Source: Azospirillum fermentarium (GTDB lineage: Bacteria; Pseudomonadota; Alphaproteobacteria; Azospirillales; Azospirillaceae). From it: a DNA stretch of 64,000 bases. The stretch lies in NCBI RefSeq assembly GCF_025961205.1, contig NZ_JAOQNH010000001.1:2566001-2630000 (forward strand), written 5' to 3'. Each line of letters opens with the position of its first letter. The first letter of the stretch is position 1. The notes beneath the pieces are model-generated. The model did no database searches, had not been told where the DNA came from, and saw only the letters and a program-made list of their open reading frames with translations. A program made the translations under genes and the position numbers. Shown piece by piece: positions 45,858 to 54,823 of the stretch.

Positions 45858-47492
45858 TCAGGCGGCGAACTCGAGGGTGACCTGACTGCCCTGCCCCGGC
45901 TGGCTGTCGATGCGCAGGCGCCCGCCCTGGGCCTCGATCAGCGCCTTGACGATGGACAGCCCCAGCCCGTGGCCCTGCCCGTCCCGCGCCGCCAGGGCCG
46001 AATCCTGGCCGAAGGGGATGGCCGCCTGCTCCACCTGTTCCGGCGTCATGCCGATGCCGGTGTCGCACACCCGCAGCATGCAGCCCCGCCGCCCCCGCCC
46101 GGCCAGGGCGATCACCATGATGCGCCCGCCCCTGGGCGTGAACTTCACCGCGTTCGACAGCAGGTTCAGCAGCATCTGCCGCAGCGCGCGGACATCCGCC
46201 ATCACCGTGCCCACACCGGGCAGGATGTTCTTTTCCAACACGATGTCCTTGCGGTCGGCCTGGGGGGCCATGACCCGCAACGCCCATTCGATGGTGGCGT
46301 CCACATCCACCGGTTCCCGCTTCAGCACCGTGCGCCCGGCCTGCAGCCCCGACAGGTCCAGGATATCGTTCACCAGCCCCAACAGTTCCTGGCCCGAGGC
46401 GTGGATGTCGCGGGCGTATTCCAGATAGCGCTCCGACGCCGCCGGGCCGGTGCCCAGCACCTGATCCCTGATCATCTCGGAAAAGCCGATGATGGCGTTC
46501 AGCGGCGTGCGCAACTCGTGGCTGACGCGGGCCAGGAAGTCGCGGTTGACCTTCAGCGCCAGCCGCAGCCGGTCCGACACCCGCCATTGGGTGATGAGAA
46601 AGGCCGTGCCGAGAAACACCGCAAGGCTGAACGCCACCGCCCCGGCGAACAGCATGCGGATGATGCCGTGCACCGCCGCGTCCACATCCGCCTGCGCCAC
46701 GCTGACCGTCACCACCAGCGGATAGCCGGCCACCCGGCGGTAGGTGACGGTGCTGCCCGACACCCCGCCCTTCCCCGGAACCGGAAAGACGCCCTCGGGC
46801 GACAGGCGGGCATGCTGGAGCAGCAGTGCATTGGGAAACGAGGCCGCGGCCTCGTCCACCCCGGCCCGGCTGCGGCGCAGGCGGACCACCCCGTCCATCC
46901 CCACCAGCGCCACGTTCCCCCGCGCCCCGATGGAGACGGACGGGTAGAAGGACACGAAATAAAGCGGGTCAACCACCGCCACCAGCACCCCCCCCGGCGC
47001 CCCGTCCACCAGATGCAGGGGCCGGCTGATGGCCATGCTCCACGGCCCGTCCACACCGGAGCGTTCGGGAATGCCGATGTAAAGGCCGGTGACCGGGGAT
47101 TGGTAATGGATGGCGACGGCGGGCAGATCCCCCGCATGCTCGGGCAGCAGGCCGGGGGTGGACTGGTACGTCACGAACCCCGACGGCGCCACCACGGCAA
47201 AGCCGCGGATCAGCGCCCGGTTGTAATAGCCGCGCGACACGATATCGGCCATGGCCGGATAGCGGGCATCGACGATGCTGAGCGCCAGAACATTCAGCGT
47301 TGTCCCGACCTCGTTCAGCGTACCGGCGGCGTTATTTTCAAAGCTCTTGACGACATTTTCGGCATTGGCCAGGGTTTCTTTGTATTGGCGGTCGTGAATT
47401 CGGTCACTGAAACGGACGGAATAGATCCAGACCGCTGCAATGATAGCGGCGGCGATCAAGACCAACCCTTCGCGCAGTCCTGCCCATTTCAT
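45858..47492 (-). CDS. Membrane-bound sensor histidine kinase
   Basis: A 544-residue kinase. Two membrane spans (residues about 10-30 and 270-295) flank a periplasmic sensor of the Cache/PAS-like type (LYIGIPERS...GGVLVAVVDPLYF). HisKA has His325 in ARVSHELRTPLNAIIGF. The HATPase_c domain has N-box LLNLLSNAVKFT, G1 CDTGIGM and G2 GHGLGLSI. There is no receiver domain. No response regulator gene is adjacent. ATG 47492 is chosen because AAGG lies 12 bp upstream; 47504 and 47528 are alternatives. Confidence 0.93.
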   Translation of the reverse strand: MKWAGLREGLVLIAAAIIAAVWIYSVRFSDRIHDRQYKETLANAENVVKSFENNAAGTLNEVGTTLNVLALSIVDARYPAMADIVSRGYYNRALIRGFAVVAPSGFVTYQSTPGLLPEHAGDLPAVAIHYQSPVTGLYIGIPERSGVDGPWSMAISRPLHLVDGAPGGVLVAVVDPLYFVSFYPSVSIGARGNVALVGMDGVVRLRRSRAGVDEAAASFPNALLLQHARLSPEGVFPVPGKGGVSGSTVTYRRVAGYPLVVTVSVAQADVDAAVHGIIRMLFAGAVAFSLAVFLGTAFLITQWRVSDRLRLALKVNRDFLARVSHELRTPLNAIIGFSEMIRDQVLGTGPAASERYLEYARDIHASGQELLGLVNDILDLSGLQAGRTVLKREPVDVDATIEWALRVMAPQADRKDIVLEKNILPGVGTVMADVRALRQMLLNLLSNAVKFTPRGGRIMVIALAGRGRRGCMLRVCDTGIGMTPEQVEQAAIPFGQDSALAARDGQGHGLGLSIVKALIEAQGGRLRIDSQPGQGSQVTLEFAA

Positions 47493-47622
47493 GACACCGA
47501 CCATCCTTGGCCTGTGGTCCGGCTGCATTCCCGTGGTCCGATCCGCCGCCGCCCGCTCTTTCTCCTTTGAAGTCTATACGATCTTTGCGCGTTTTCGGCA
47601 TCCGATGAAAGTTCTATACACT

Positions 47623-48807
47623 TCAGATGGAAAAACGCCGCTTCAGCCGGGCCGCCGCCTCGTCCAAAATCTCATCACGCTTGCTGAAACAGAAGCGGAT
47701 GCAATCCTTCGGGGCGTCCTGCACGTAGAAGGCGCTGACCGGAATGGCGGTCACCCCGGCTTCGGCCGTCAGCCAGCGGCAGAAGTCCTGGTCGTCGATC
47801 TCATCCCCGGCGAATCCGGCGTTGGCCGCCGCCGCGGCGCCGATGCGGGCCACGATGAAATAAGTACCCGCCGACGGTAGAACGTCCAGCCCCGCCGCCG
47901 ACAATCCCGCCGCCAGCCGGTCGCGCTTGCCCTGCATCTCGGCGGCCAGACCGGTGAAATAGCCGTCCTCCTTGCCCAGGCCATAGGCGACGGCGGTCTG
48001 CAGGTTCGGCGGCGTGGTGAAGGTCAGGAACTGGTGCGCCTTGGCCACCGGCTGGAGCAGATGGGGGGCGCCGGTGATATAGCCCACCTTCCACCCGGTC
48101 AGGGAAAAGGTCTTGCCCGCCGATCCTATCTTCAGGCAGCGGTCCCGCATGCCCGGCAGGGTCATCAGCGGGATGTGGCGCCGCCCGTCGAACACCAGAT
48201 GCTCGTACACCTCGTCGCACACGGCATAGGCGTCGAAGCGCTGGACGAATTCGGTGATCAGGCCCAGTTCGTCCCGGCTGTAGACCTTGGCCGCCGGGTT
48301 CAGCGGGTCGTTGAGGACGATCAGCTTGGTCTTGGGCGTAAAGGCCGCTTCCAGGTCTTCGCGGGTAAAGCCCCAGTCCGGCGCCTTCAGCGTCACGAAC
48401 CGGGGGATGCCACCGGCCAGCCGGATGATGGGCAGGTAGCTGTCGTACATGGGCTGGAACAGCACCACCTCGTCCCCCGGCTCGATCAGGCCCAGCAGGC
48501 TGGCGGTCAGCGCCTCGGTGGCGCCCGACGTGACCAGCACCTCCGTCTTCCAATCGACGGTCAGGCCGTAGAAACGGGCGGCGTGGGCGGCCAGCGCCTG
48601 ACGCAGGTCGGGGGTGCCCAGCATGGACGGGTACTGGTTCCAGCCGTCCAGCAGCGCGCGGGACGCCACGTCCAGCACATCGGCGGGGCCGCGGGTGTCG
48701 GGGAACCCCTGGCCCAGATTGATGGCGCCGTGCTCGTCGGCCAGACGCGACATCACCTCGAAAATCGTCGTTCCATACCCCGACAGAATGGCGTTGCCCG
48801 TCTTCAC
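47623..48807 (-). CDS. Class I/II pyridoxal-phosphate aminotransferase
   Basis: A 394-residue aminotransferase of the KAT/YbdL-like group. The PLP lysine is in GSAGKTFSLTGWKVGY. Substrate-phosphate and structural blocks: NLGQGFPDTRGP, TSGATEALTAS, VLNDPLNPAAKVY. YbdL-type enzymes act on methionine or related amino acids; this one may feed the methionine cycle, but the substrate is not proven. Next to a small-membrane-protein gene 108 bp upstream. Confidence 0.9.
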   Translation of the reverse strand: MKTGNAILSGYGTTIFEVMSRLADEHGAINLGQGFPDTRGPADVLDVASRALLDGWNQYPSMLGTPDLRQALAAHAARFYGLTVDWKTEVLVTSGATEALTASLLGLIEPGDEVVLFQPMYDSYLPIIRLAGGIPRFVTLKAPDWGFTREDLEAAFTPKTKLIVLNDPLNPAAKVYSRDELGLITEFVQRFDAYAVCDEVYEHLVFDGRRHIPLMTLPGMRDRCLKIGSAGKTFSLTGWKVGYITGAPHLLQPVAKAHQFLTFTTPPNLQTAVAYGLGKEDGYFTGLAAEMQGKRDRLAAGLSAAGLDVLPSAGTYFIVARIGAAAAANAGFAGDEIDDQDFCRWLTAEAGVTAIPVSAFYVQDAPKDCIRFCFSKRDEILDEAAARLKRRFSI

Positions 48808-48915
48808 CCGTCGTCTCCTTCTCTCTGGCCGTCCGCACGCACGCGGACGGGCCCCAAGGATGGACGGGCGTTTCCCTGTCTGTCCAGGGGAGAAAGCGGA
48901 CGGCAGGCCCGCCGC

Positions 48916-49200
48916 TTACCGGCGCCGCCGCTGGCGCAGGTAGAGGCGCACCTTCTCCACCGGCGCCAGCATGCGCGGATAGCGCCGCTTGGTGCGGACG
49001 AACAGGCGGCGGGCCGCCGCCGAATTGCGCAGAAGAATGGCCCCGCCCACCAGCGCCACCGGCAGGCCGCCCGGCCCCGGCAAGGGCGCCAGCAACAGGC
49101 CCATCAGAATGATCGTGCAGCCCACGCCGATCAGCATCCCCTGCCGCAGCCGGGCGAAGGATGGCATGACACCGCCGGGCGGCGGTTCCTTTCCGTGCAC
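48916..49200 (-). CDS. Small PGPGW-type transmembrane protein
   Basis: A 94-residue protein with two hydrophobic stretches (MLIGVGCTIILMGLLLAPLPG and GLPVALVGGAILL) and the Pro-Gly-Pro-Gly turn PLPGPGG, as in the PGPGW membrane family. The tail is Arg/Lys-rich. GTG 49200 is chosen for GAGGGGG upstream; ATG 49167 has no ribosome site. Function unknown. Confidence 0.7.
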   Translation of the reverse strand: MHGKEPPPGGVMPSFARLRQGMLIGVGCTIILMGLLLAPLPGPGGLPVALVGGAILLRNSAAARRLFVRTKRRYPRMLAPVEKVRLYLRQRRRR

Positions 49201-49292
49201 CGCGTCCCCCTCTTCCTTGAACGGGAAAGATATGGGGAGCAACCGCCGGGTTACCAAGACCGCACGAAAGGGTTGTGCCGCACCCCGAAGGG

Positions 49293-49844
49293 TCAATGCA
49301 GGCGCCCCCGTCCGCCTGCGGCCCCCCCTGCTGATATCCCCCCTGCTGATATCCCCCCTGCTGATATCATGGCCGCCGGGACCGGGACGCTAAAGGAAAT
49401 GCGCGAGGACTGCGGCAGGTCCAGACGGTGCAGAACCTCCGTCACCTCCGCCGGTTTGGGCTGCCAGCCGAATTCACTGGCCAGCCGGGCGCGGGCACGG
49501 CCGGCGCGGCGGGCTGCCTCGTCACACCCGGACGGGCCGGCAGCGGCGGCACGGCACCGGCGGTCCTCGCAGCTTTCCAGCATCAGCCGGATCATGCGGT
49601 CGCGCTTGCCGCGGTCAACGAAGCCCACCGCGTCGAAATAGAGCTTGGTGAAGGACATTTCGGCCAGGGTCGGATTCTCCCCCTGCTCCCCCACCAGAAC
49701 CGCCGACACAACATCGACGCATTGCCCGGCGAAATCCGGCAGGGGTGCCACACGGTCTTCCGCACGGTCGAACAGACGGCTGGACAGTTCGGTCAGATGA
49801 CCCGACGGTTCCCGCACGAGGTAACGGCGCCACACCGGCATCAT
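49293..49844 (-). CDS. Unknown protein with an ISAGG repeat tail
   Basis: A 183-residue protein. The main part (residues 1-150) is mixed helical with several Cys (CEDRRCRAAAAGPSGCDE). The C-terminus has three copies of ISAGG encoded by a 15-bp tandem repeat at about 49325-49369. Double ATG (49844, 49841), with GGGGAGG just ahead. No domain recognised and no signal peptide. Confidence 0.65.
   Translation of the reverse strand: MMPVWRRYLVREPSGHLTELSSRLFDRAEDRVAPLPDFAGQCVDVVSAVLVGEQGENPTLAEMSFTKLYFDAVGFVDRGKRDRMIRLMLESCEDRRCRAAAAGPSGCDEAARRAGRARARLASEFGWQPKPAEVTEVLHRLDLPQSSRISFSVPVPAAMISAGGISAGGISAGGAAGGRGRLH
49325..49369. repeat. 15-bp tandem repeat inside the unknown gene
   Basis: About three copies of a 15-bp unit CCCCCTGCTGATATC; on the minus strand each encodes ISAGG. 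The unit length is a multiple of 3, so copy changes keep the frame. Confidence 0.85.
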
Positions 49845-49850
49845 CGCCTC

Positions 49851-49888
49851 CCCATGTGTCTTGATTGGGCCCATGTGTCTTGATTGGG
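49851..49888. repeat. Perfect 19-bp tandem duplication
   Basis: CCCATGTGTCTTGATTGGG at 49851-49869 is repeated directly and exactly at 49870-49888, in the leader of the unknown gene. Confidence 0.95.
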
Positions 49889-50064
49889 ATCAGGGTACCG
49901 CAAATCGGGGACGAGGAACATTAACGCGAAGGTTCGATGCCGAAACTGAACCTCGGCCATTTGGCCTAACCCACTGTTTCCCCCGCCCCCCGGCACCGGA
50001 TCCTTAGAGCATGCAGGATTCCATTGCAGGAATCCCGCACGATACGCCCAAAGATACGGACGGG

Positions 50065-50547
50065 TTACAGAACGTCCAGGATCGCTTCCGCCGACGACAC
50101 CTCGAACTGGCCGGGTTTTTCCACCGCCAGATGCGTCACCGTCCCGTTCTTGGCAACCAGGGCGAAACGCTGACCGCGGGTGCCCAGACCATAAGCCGAA
50201 CCGTCCATGGTCAGCCCCAGGGCGCCGGTGAAGGCGGCGTTGCCGTCGGGCAGCAGGAACACCTTGCCCGCCGCCTCGTGCTTGTCGCCCCAGGCGCGCA
50301 TGACGAAGGGATCGTTGACCGCCAGGCAGACGATCTCGTCCACGCCCTTGGCCTTCAGCGCCTCGGCCTTCTGCACGAAACCGGGCAGGTGCTTGGCGGA
50401 ACAGGTGGGGGTGAAAGCCCCCGGAACGGAGAACAGCACCACCGTCTTGCCGGCGAACAGGTCGCCGGTGGCGACCTCCTGCATGCCATTGTCGGTCAGA
50501 TGCTTCAGCGCCACGTTCGGAATCGGATCACCGACGGTGATGGTCAT
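50065..50547 (-). CDS. Peroxiredoxin, AhpC/TSA Prx5-like
   Basis: A 160-residue thiol peroxidase. The peroxidatic Cys49 is in PGAFTPTCSAKHLPGF, and FAL(V)AKNGTV is family-typical. The Prx5 length and the absence of an obvious resolving Cys pattern suggest a 1-Cys or glutathione-linked enzyme. GGAAGGG precedes ATG 50547. It detoxifies hydroperoxides in the cytosol. It lies 129 bp downstream of the DsbD-type gene. Confidence 0.93.
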   Translation of the reverse strand: MTITVGDPIPNVALKHLTDNGMQEVATGDLFAGKTVVLFSVPGAFTPTCSAKHLPGFVQKAEALKAKGVDEIVCLAVNDPFVMRAWGDKHEAAGKVFLLPDGNAAFTGALGLTMDGSAYGLGTRGQRFALVAKNGTVTHLAVEKPGQFEVSSAEAILDVL

Positions 50548-50676
50548 GATTCGGCCCTTCCCCTGTTGCTGCCGCCCCCTCATGGTCGTCGTCCGGTCTT
50601 CTTGCGGTCCGGGTGGAAGCGGCGTGTGGGTTCCTTCTACTCCGCTTCCCAGCCATGGGCAAGATGTCCTACTGTT

Positions 50677-52788
50677 TCACTTTGTCTTCGCCTGCTCCAG
50701 CGCCGCCAGTACCGCGGATTCACTCAGCAATTCGGGCAGGACCACCCCTTCCGGCGCAGCGGGGCCGTAGACGATGTTGAACGGGATGCCATAGCGGCCA
50801 TAGCGGGCCAGGAAGCGGCTGATCCGCTCGTCCGGGCGGGTCCAGTCGGCGCGCATGGGGATCACCGCCGCCGCCTCGCCCAGCCGCTGGGCCACCGTAC
50901 CGCGGTTGATGACCAGCTTCTTGTTGGCCTGGCAGGTGATGCACCAGTCGGCGGTGACGTCCACGAACACCGTGCGCCCACCGGCGACGGCAGCGGCGAT
51001 GGCCGCCTCGTCGAACGGCACCCACGGCACCGCGGCGTGGGACGGCTCGTCCCGCACCGGAGAGGCCCCGGCCCCGCTGCCCACCTGCGCCGGCACGGCG
51101 AAGGCCGCGGCGGCCAGAGCCGCGGCCAGGGTTCCGCCGGCCCAGCCGGGGGCCGCGGCGATGCGCCGGCCCAGCCACAGGGCGCCGACCACCGCCGCCA
51201 TCAGCACGGCCACCAGACCCGCCGCCGTGGCCCCCGCCGACACCGACAGCACCGACAAAAGCCACACCCCGGTCAGAGCCAGGGCCGCACCCAGGATGCG
51301 GCGCAGCCCGATCATCCACCGCCCCGGGCGGGGCAGCGCGCGGGCCAGCCCCGGCACCGCCGCCACCAGCAGATAGGGGGCCGCCATGCCCACCCCCAGC
51401 GCCAGGAACACCAGCCCGATCTCCATCGGCCCATGGGCCAGGGCGAAGCCCACCGCCGTGCCCAGGAACGGTGCCGAGCACGGCGTCGCCAGCAGCGTGG
51501 CGAAGGCCCCGGTGGCAAAGGCCCCGCCCGACGAGGACGTGGCGGAATCGGCCAGGAACCGCGGCAGGGGCACCTCGAACAGCCCCCACAGGTTGGCGGC
51601 GAACAGGGTCACCAGCACCACCATGAACACCAGGAACAGCGGCTCCTGGAACTGGATGCCCCAGCCCACGGCGGCGCCGGCGGCCTTCAGCCCCGCCATG
51701 GCCGCGGCCAGCACGAGGAAGGAGAAGATCACCCCCGCGGCGGACGCCAGGAATCCGGCCCGCACCCGTGCACGGTCCTGCCCGCCGTGGCTGACCACCG
51801 ACAGCAGCTTCAGCGACAAGACCGGCAGCACGCAGGGCATCAGGTTGAGGATCAGCCCGCCCAGCAGCGCCACCCCCAGCATGGCCCACAGCCCCGCCCC
51901 CGCCGTCCCGCCGGACAGGGAGGGGGGTGCCGCCAGCGCCGCCACCGTGGCCGGCACGGTCATGGCCCGTTCACCGTCCACCACCGTCAGCGTCACCGTG
52001 CGCCCCGTCAGGCCGGCCAGGGTTTCCCCCTCCGCCGGGTCCAGGCGCAAGGTGACGAGCCGGTCATCCTCGGCAAAGCGCCGCTGCGGCGCCTTCAGAG
52101 CCAGGGGCGGATCGGTTTCCACGAAGACGTCGGGGGACACCATCGGCTCGCGCCCCGCCACCGTCACCACCAGCGCCGTTCCGTCGAAGCCGGTGCTGCG
52201 CAGCTCCAGCCCGGCGGCGGCCCCGCTGCCGGGCACCGAGGCCACGGCGCGGGCCACGTCGTTGGCCTCCGGCCCCGGCGTGGCCGGGCCGGCGGGAAGA
52301 TCCAGCCTCAGCACCAGGCGCTGGGGGACGCACAACTCGGAACAGACCAGCAGGTCGGCGGCCACCGACAGCCCCACGGGCTGCCCCGGTGCCGCCGGGG
52401 TCAGGCGGATGGGGAAGGTCACATCCCCCTCGTACCCCACGGTTTCGATGCCCAGCGTGGTGATGCGGTGCGGGGTGGGATAGTCGAGCGTTGCGCCGCG
52501 CAGGTTGACCGACCCCGCCCAGTCCAGCCGCGGCGGCAGCCCGGCATCGCCAGGAGAGCGCCAATAGGTTTTCCACCCGCGGTCAAGACGAACCTCCAAC
52601 GCAGCCGGAATGGTGGTAAGATCACCGGCGCCGTCAACCGCCGACACCAGACGCGCCTCCACCGCCCCGTCCCGTGCCCAGGGAGATGAGGCAGCCAGGG
52701 CCGTGCCACCCCATATGAGGAGGAGCAACGCCGGCAGGAGGGTGCGGATGGAGCGTTTCGCCGGGACGGCTGTTTCCAGAAGCTTCAC
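50677..52788 (-). CDS. DsbD/ScsB-type thiol:disulfide electron transporter
   Basis: A protein of about 703 residues. The N-terminus is a signal peptide (TLLPALLLLIWGGTALAAS). A periplasmic domain follows, with LLVCSELCVPQ, a Cys pair near residue 145. Eight membrane spans include LILNLMPCVLPVLSLKLL and LLATPCSAPFLG with redox Cys in the membrane. The C-terminal thioredoxin fold has DWCITCQANKK. It carries electrons from cytoplasmic thioredoxin to the periplasm. GTG 52788 is a best guess; GTG 52797 or ATG 52857 also fit. Neighbour is a peroxiredoxin. Confidence 0.92.
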   Translation of the reverse strand: MKLLETAVPAKRSIRTLLPALLLLIWGGTALAASSPWARDGAVEARLVSAVDGAGDLTTIPAALEVRLDRGWKTYWRSPGDAGLPPRLDWAGSVNLRGATLDYPTPHRITTLGIETVGYEGDVTFPIRLTPAAPGQPVGLSVAADLLVCSELCVPQRLVLRLDLPAGPATPGPEANDVARAVASVPGSGAAAGLELRSTGFDGTALVVTVAGREPMVSPDVFVETDPPLALKAPQRRFAEDDRLVTLRLDPAEGETLAGLTGRTVTLTVVDGERAMTVPATVAALAAPPSLSGGTAGAGLWAMLGVALLGGLILNLMPCVLPVLSLKLLSVVSHGGQDRARVRAGFLASAAGVIFSFLVLAAAMAGLKAAGAAVGWGIQFQEPLFLVFMVVLVTLFAANLWGLFEVPLPRFLADSATSSSGGAFATGAFATLLATPCSAPFLGTAVGFALAHGPMEIGLVFLALGVGMAAPYLLVAAVPGLARALPRPGRWMIGLRRILGAALALTGVWLLSVLSVSAGATAAGLVAVLMAAVVGALWLGRRIAAAPGWAGGTLAAALAAAAFAVPAQVGSGAGASPVRDEPSHAAVPWVPFDEAAIAAAVAGGRTVFVDVTADWCITCQANKKLVINRGTVAQRLGEAAAVIPMRADWTRPDERISRFLARYGRYGIPFNIVYGPAAPEGVVLPELLSESAVLAALEQAKTK

Positions 52789-52923
52789 GAAAGACACCCT
52801 ATCGCCGCTATAATCCGCGCAGACCCCCGCAGGGGCCGCCACAGTTTCGGGAACCATCAAGCCCAAGGGGGTGGGGCCGGCGCACCGGCCATCCCCGGAC
52901 GTTTGACCATAAGGATAAACCGG

Positions 52924-53502
52924 ATGCCACGCTCCACCAAGTCGCCAGCCTTCCTGACGGGCCAATTCCTGATCGCCATGCCGGGAATGCTCGATCCGCG
53001 TTTCCAGCGTTCGGTCGTCTATATATGCGCCCACAACGAGGATGGCGCCATGGGGCTTGTCATCAACAAGCTGTTCGGCTCCATCACCTTCCGCGATCTG
53101 TCGGAACAGCTTGAACTGCCGGCCCCCACGCCCGCGGTGGGCCGCACGCCGGTGCATTACGGCGGGCCGGTGGAATCCGGCCGCGGCTTCGTGCTGCACA
53201 CCGCCGATTACGTGCGCGACGGCACGCTGGTGGTGAACGAGGACATCGCGCTGACCGCCACCATCGACATCCTGCGCGCCATGGGCGAGGAGCGCGGGCC
53301 GAAGCAGAGCCTGCTGCTGCTGGGCTATGCCGGCTGGGGGCCGGGCCAGCTCGATTCCGAGATCCAGGCGAACGGCTGGCTGAACGCGCCCTGCGACACC
53401 GGCATCCTGTTCGACGACGATCTGGAGGGCAAATGGGAGCGCGCCATCGGTCTGCTGGGTGTCAGCCTGTCCATGCTCTCGCAAGAGGCCGGGCACGCCT
53501 GA
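52924..53502 (+). CDS. yqgE: YqgE/AlgH-family protein (UPF0301)
   Basis: A 192-residue protein with the YqgE pattern: LTGQFLIAMPGMLDPRFQRSV at the start, CAHNEDGAMGLVINK, VHYGGPVESGRGFVLH, LLLGYAGWGPGQL. A widely conserved family of uncertain function. AAGGA precedes ATG 52924. Divergent from the DsbD-type gene. Confidence 0.93.
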   Translation: MPRSTKSPAFLTGQFLIAMPGMLDPRFQRSVVYICAHNEDGAMGLVINKLFGSITFRDLSEQLELPAPTPAVGRTPVHYGGPVESGRGFVLHTADYVRDGTLVVNEDIALTATIDILRAMGEERGPKQSLLLLGYAGWGPGQLDSEIQANGWLNAPCDTGILFDDDLEGKWERAIGLLGVSLSMLSQEAGHA

Positions 53503-53532
53503 TCCGTCCATCGAACCATGGGCCGTGAAAGC

Positions 53533-53561
53533 GGGATACGGTCCTAAACAGTCCGTATCCC
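53533..53561 (+). terminator. Possible terminator after yqgE
   Basis: GGGATACGG (53533-53541) and CCGTATCCC (53553-53561) form a stem 30 bp after the yqgE stop. There is no strong T-run, so confidence is moderate. Confidence 0.5.
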
Positions 53562-53609
53562 CCTGAATTTGCTCCCGGAAATTTTTCTCAGCCACCGTCA
53601 TTTTTTTGC

Positions 53610-53638
53610 TTGCGCACCCGGCGCGATCCCCCTATAAA
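53610..53638 (+). promoter_or_regulatory. Promoter of the tRNA genes
   Basis: TTGCGC (53610-53615), 17-bp spacer, TATAAA (53633-53638). Good sigma-70-type match about 80 bp before the first tRNA. Confidence 0.6.
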
Positions 53639-53716
53639 CCCGCTCACCGAACGACGCCGACGGCGAAGCGAAAGCGGACAACGCGGAAGCAAAACGGCGA
53701 CGGAGTTCAGTAAAAC

Positions 53717-53803
53717 GCGCTTGTGGCGGAATTGGTAGACGCGCTAGGTTCAGGTCCTAGTGGCTGAAAGGCCGTGGGGGTTCGAGTCCCTCCAAGCGCA
53801 CCA
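53717..53803 (+). tRNA. tRNA-Leu (anticodon CAG)
   Basis: 87 nt including CCA. Acceptor stem GCGCTTG with CAAGCGC; D arm with GGTAGAC; anticodon stem CTAGG/CCTAG around loop TTCAGGT (anticodon CAG at 53751-53753); long variable arm; T arm GTTCGAGTC. CCA is encoded. Confidence 0.97.
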
Positions 53804-53809
53804 CTTTGT

Positions 53810-53885
53810 GGGGCCGTAGCTCAGCTGGGAGAGCGCCGCAATGGCATTGCGGAGGTCAGGAGTTCGATCCTCCTCGGCTCCACCA
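53810..53885 (+). tRNA. tRNA-Ala (anticodon GGC)
   Basis: 76 nt including CCA. Acceptor GGGGCCG with CGGCTCC (one G-U pair); D arm AGCTCAGCTGGGAGAGC; anticodon stem CCGCA/TGCGG with loop ATGGCAT (anticodon GGC); T arm AGTTCGATCC. It is 6 bp after tRNA-Leu and likely co-transcribed. Confidence 0.97.
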
Positions 53886-53917
53886 TCTCTCTAAAAGAGA
53901 TTGGTGATTTGCGATGG

Positions 53918-53949
53918 AAGCTTTGTCCTGCCGGACAAGGCTTTTTTCG
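53918..53949 (+). terminator. Terminator of the tRNA operon
   Basis: AAGCTTTGTCC (53918-53928) and GGACAAGGCTT (53933-53943) with a TTTTTT run at the right, about 33 bp after tRNA-Ala. Confidence 0.85.
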
Positions 53950-54037
53950 CGTTTTGGGGCTGGCGCCACCCCTCCCCTTGCTCGCCGCGGAGGCGCAGGC
54001 GCGCCACCCTGCTCACCCTCATTCGCTCAAACGAAAA

Positions 54038-54066
54038 AGCCCCCTCGCATGGCGTGCGAGAGGGCT
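54038..54066 (-). terminator. Terminator of mlaC
   Basis: AGCCCCCTCGCA (54038-54049) and TGCGAGAGGGCT (54055-54066); on the minus strand followed by a T-run (CTTTTTC). It lies 32 bp past the mlaC stop. Confidence 0.85.
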
Positions 54067-54097
54067 TCGTCATCCGCCGGACGGGTCCGGGAAAACC

Positions 54098-54712
54098 TTA
54101 GGAGCGGCCCACCTTCTGGCGCAGAGCCTGGATCAGCGCCGCCACCTGTCCGCCGCCGCCCTGGATGACGGAAGCGAATTCCTGGCGCTGGGTCAGCCCC
54201 ATGCTGACCCCTTCGACCGCCACGTCGATGATCTTATAGCCGCTGCCGGCCTTGCGCACACGCCAGTCGGCGTTGATGGGCGGGCCGTCGGGGCGGATGA
54301 TCTGGGTGGTGACGGTCGTGTCGTCGCCGGCCTCCGGCCGGGTGCCGGCGATCTTGAAGGTCTGGCCGGAGTAATCGACGAACCGGTTGGCATAGGTATC
54401 GACGATCAGACGCTCGAACAGCTTCTGATACTCGGCCTGCTCGGCGGGGCTCGCCTGATTCCAGTAGCGCCCCAGCACCCAGCGCCCGATGTAGGGAACA
54501 TCGAAGCCGGTGTGCAGCAGCGCGCGGAACCGCTCCACCGCCTGCTCGCGCGACAGCGATTTGTCGGCGAAGGTGGCGATGGTCTGGTCACCCAGCTTCT
54601 GGATGAAGGCGCTGGCGCCCGGATCGGTGGACTGGGCGAACACGGCACCCGGAACCATGCTGCCAATCGCGAGCATGGCCGAGCTAATGAGGAGGTGGCG
54701 GCGGGTCAGCAT
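54098..54712 (-). CDS. mlaC: MlaC-type phospholipid-binding periplasmic protein
   Basis: A 204-residue protein with a signal peptide (RRHLLISSAMLAIGSMVPGAVFAQ). MlaC/Ttg2D pattern: RFRALLHTGFDVPYIGRWVLGRYW, FERLIVDTYANRFVDYSG, and VEGVSMGLTQRQEFASVIQGGG. It carries phospholipids between the outer-membrane MlaA and the inner-membrane MlaFEDB complex. ATG 54712 gives the clean signal peptide. The mlaA gene lies upstream; mlaF, E, D and B are not in the window. Confidence 0.94.
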   Translation of the reverse strand: MLTRRHLLISSAMLAIGSMVPGAVFAQSTDPGASAFIQKLGDQTIATFADKSLSREQAVERFRALLHTGFDVPYIGRWVLGRYWNQASPAEQAEYQKLFERLIVDTYANRFVDYSGQTFKIAGTRPEAGDDTTVTTQIIRPDGPPINADWRVRKAGSGYKIIDVAVEGVSMGLTQRQEFASVIQGGGGQVAALIQALRQKVGRS

Positions 54713-54823
54713 CGTAGCTCTGAAGATGGTTGAATCGGTGTCCCTGTCAACCGGCGGAATCGCGGTCCAGCGTCCGCAATTCCGCCGCACGGCCCCGACG
54801 GGACCAGCCGCAAGAGGCCGGCG

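Noticed and set aside
41226..47570. A 2114-residue open frame on the plus strand
   Set aside because: It lies opposite the alpha-2-macroglobulin and histidine kinase genes. The translation is Gly/His/Arg/Gln-rich with no domain, as expected for an antisense frame in GC-rich DNA.
48829..48850. Hairpin CCGTCCGC/GCGGACGG between the PGPGW and aminotransferase genes
   Set aside because: No T-run on either strand; it could be chance symmetry in GC-rich DNA.
49325..49369. Short tandem repeat considered as a CRISPR remnant
   Set aside because: Unit is 15 bp with no spacers and lies within a reading frame encoding ISAGG; no cas genes are nearby.
50016..50035. Hairpin GGATTCC/GGAATCC as a terminator for the peroxiredoxin gene
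   Set aside because: The stem is short (7 bp) and no T-run follows on the minus strand.
53717..53885. tRNA genes as an integration site for a mobile island
   Set aside because: No integrase and no repeated tRNA 3' end was seen nearby; the neighbours are core genes.
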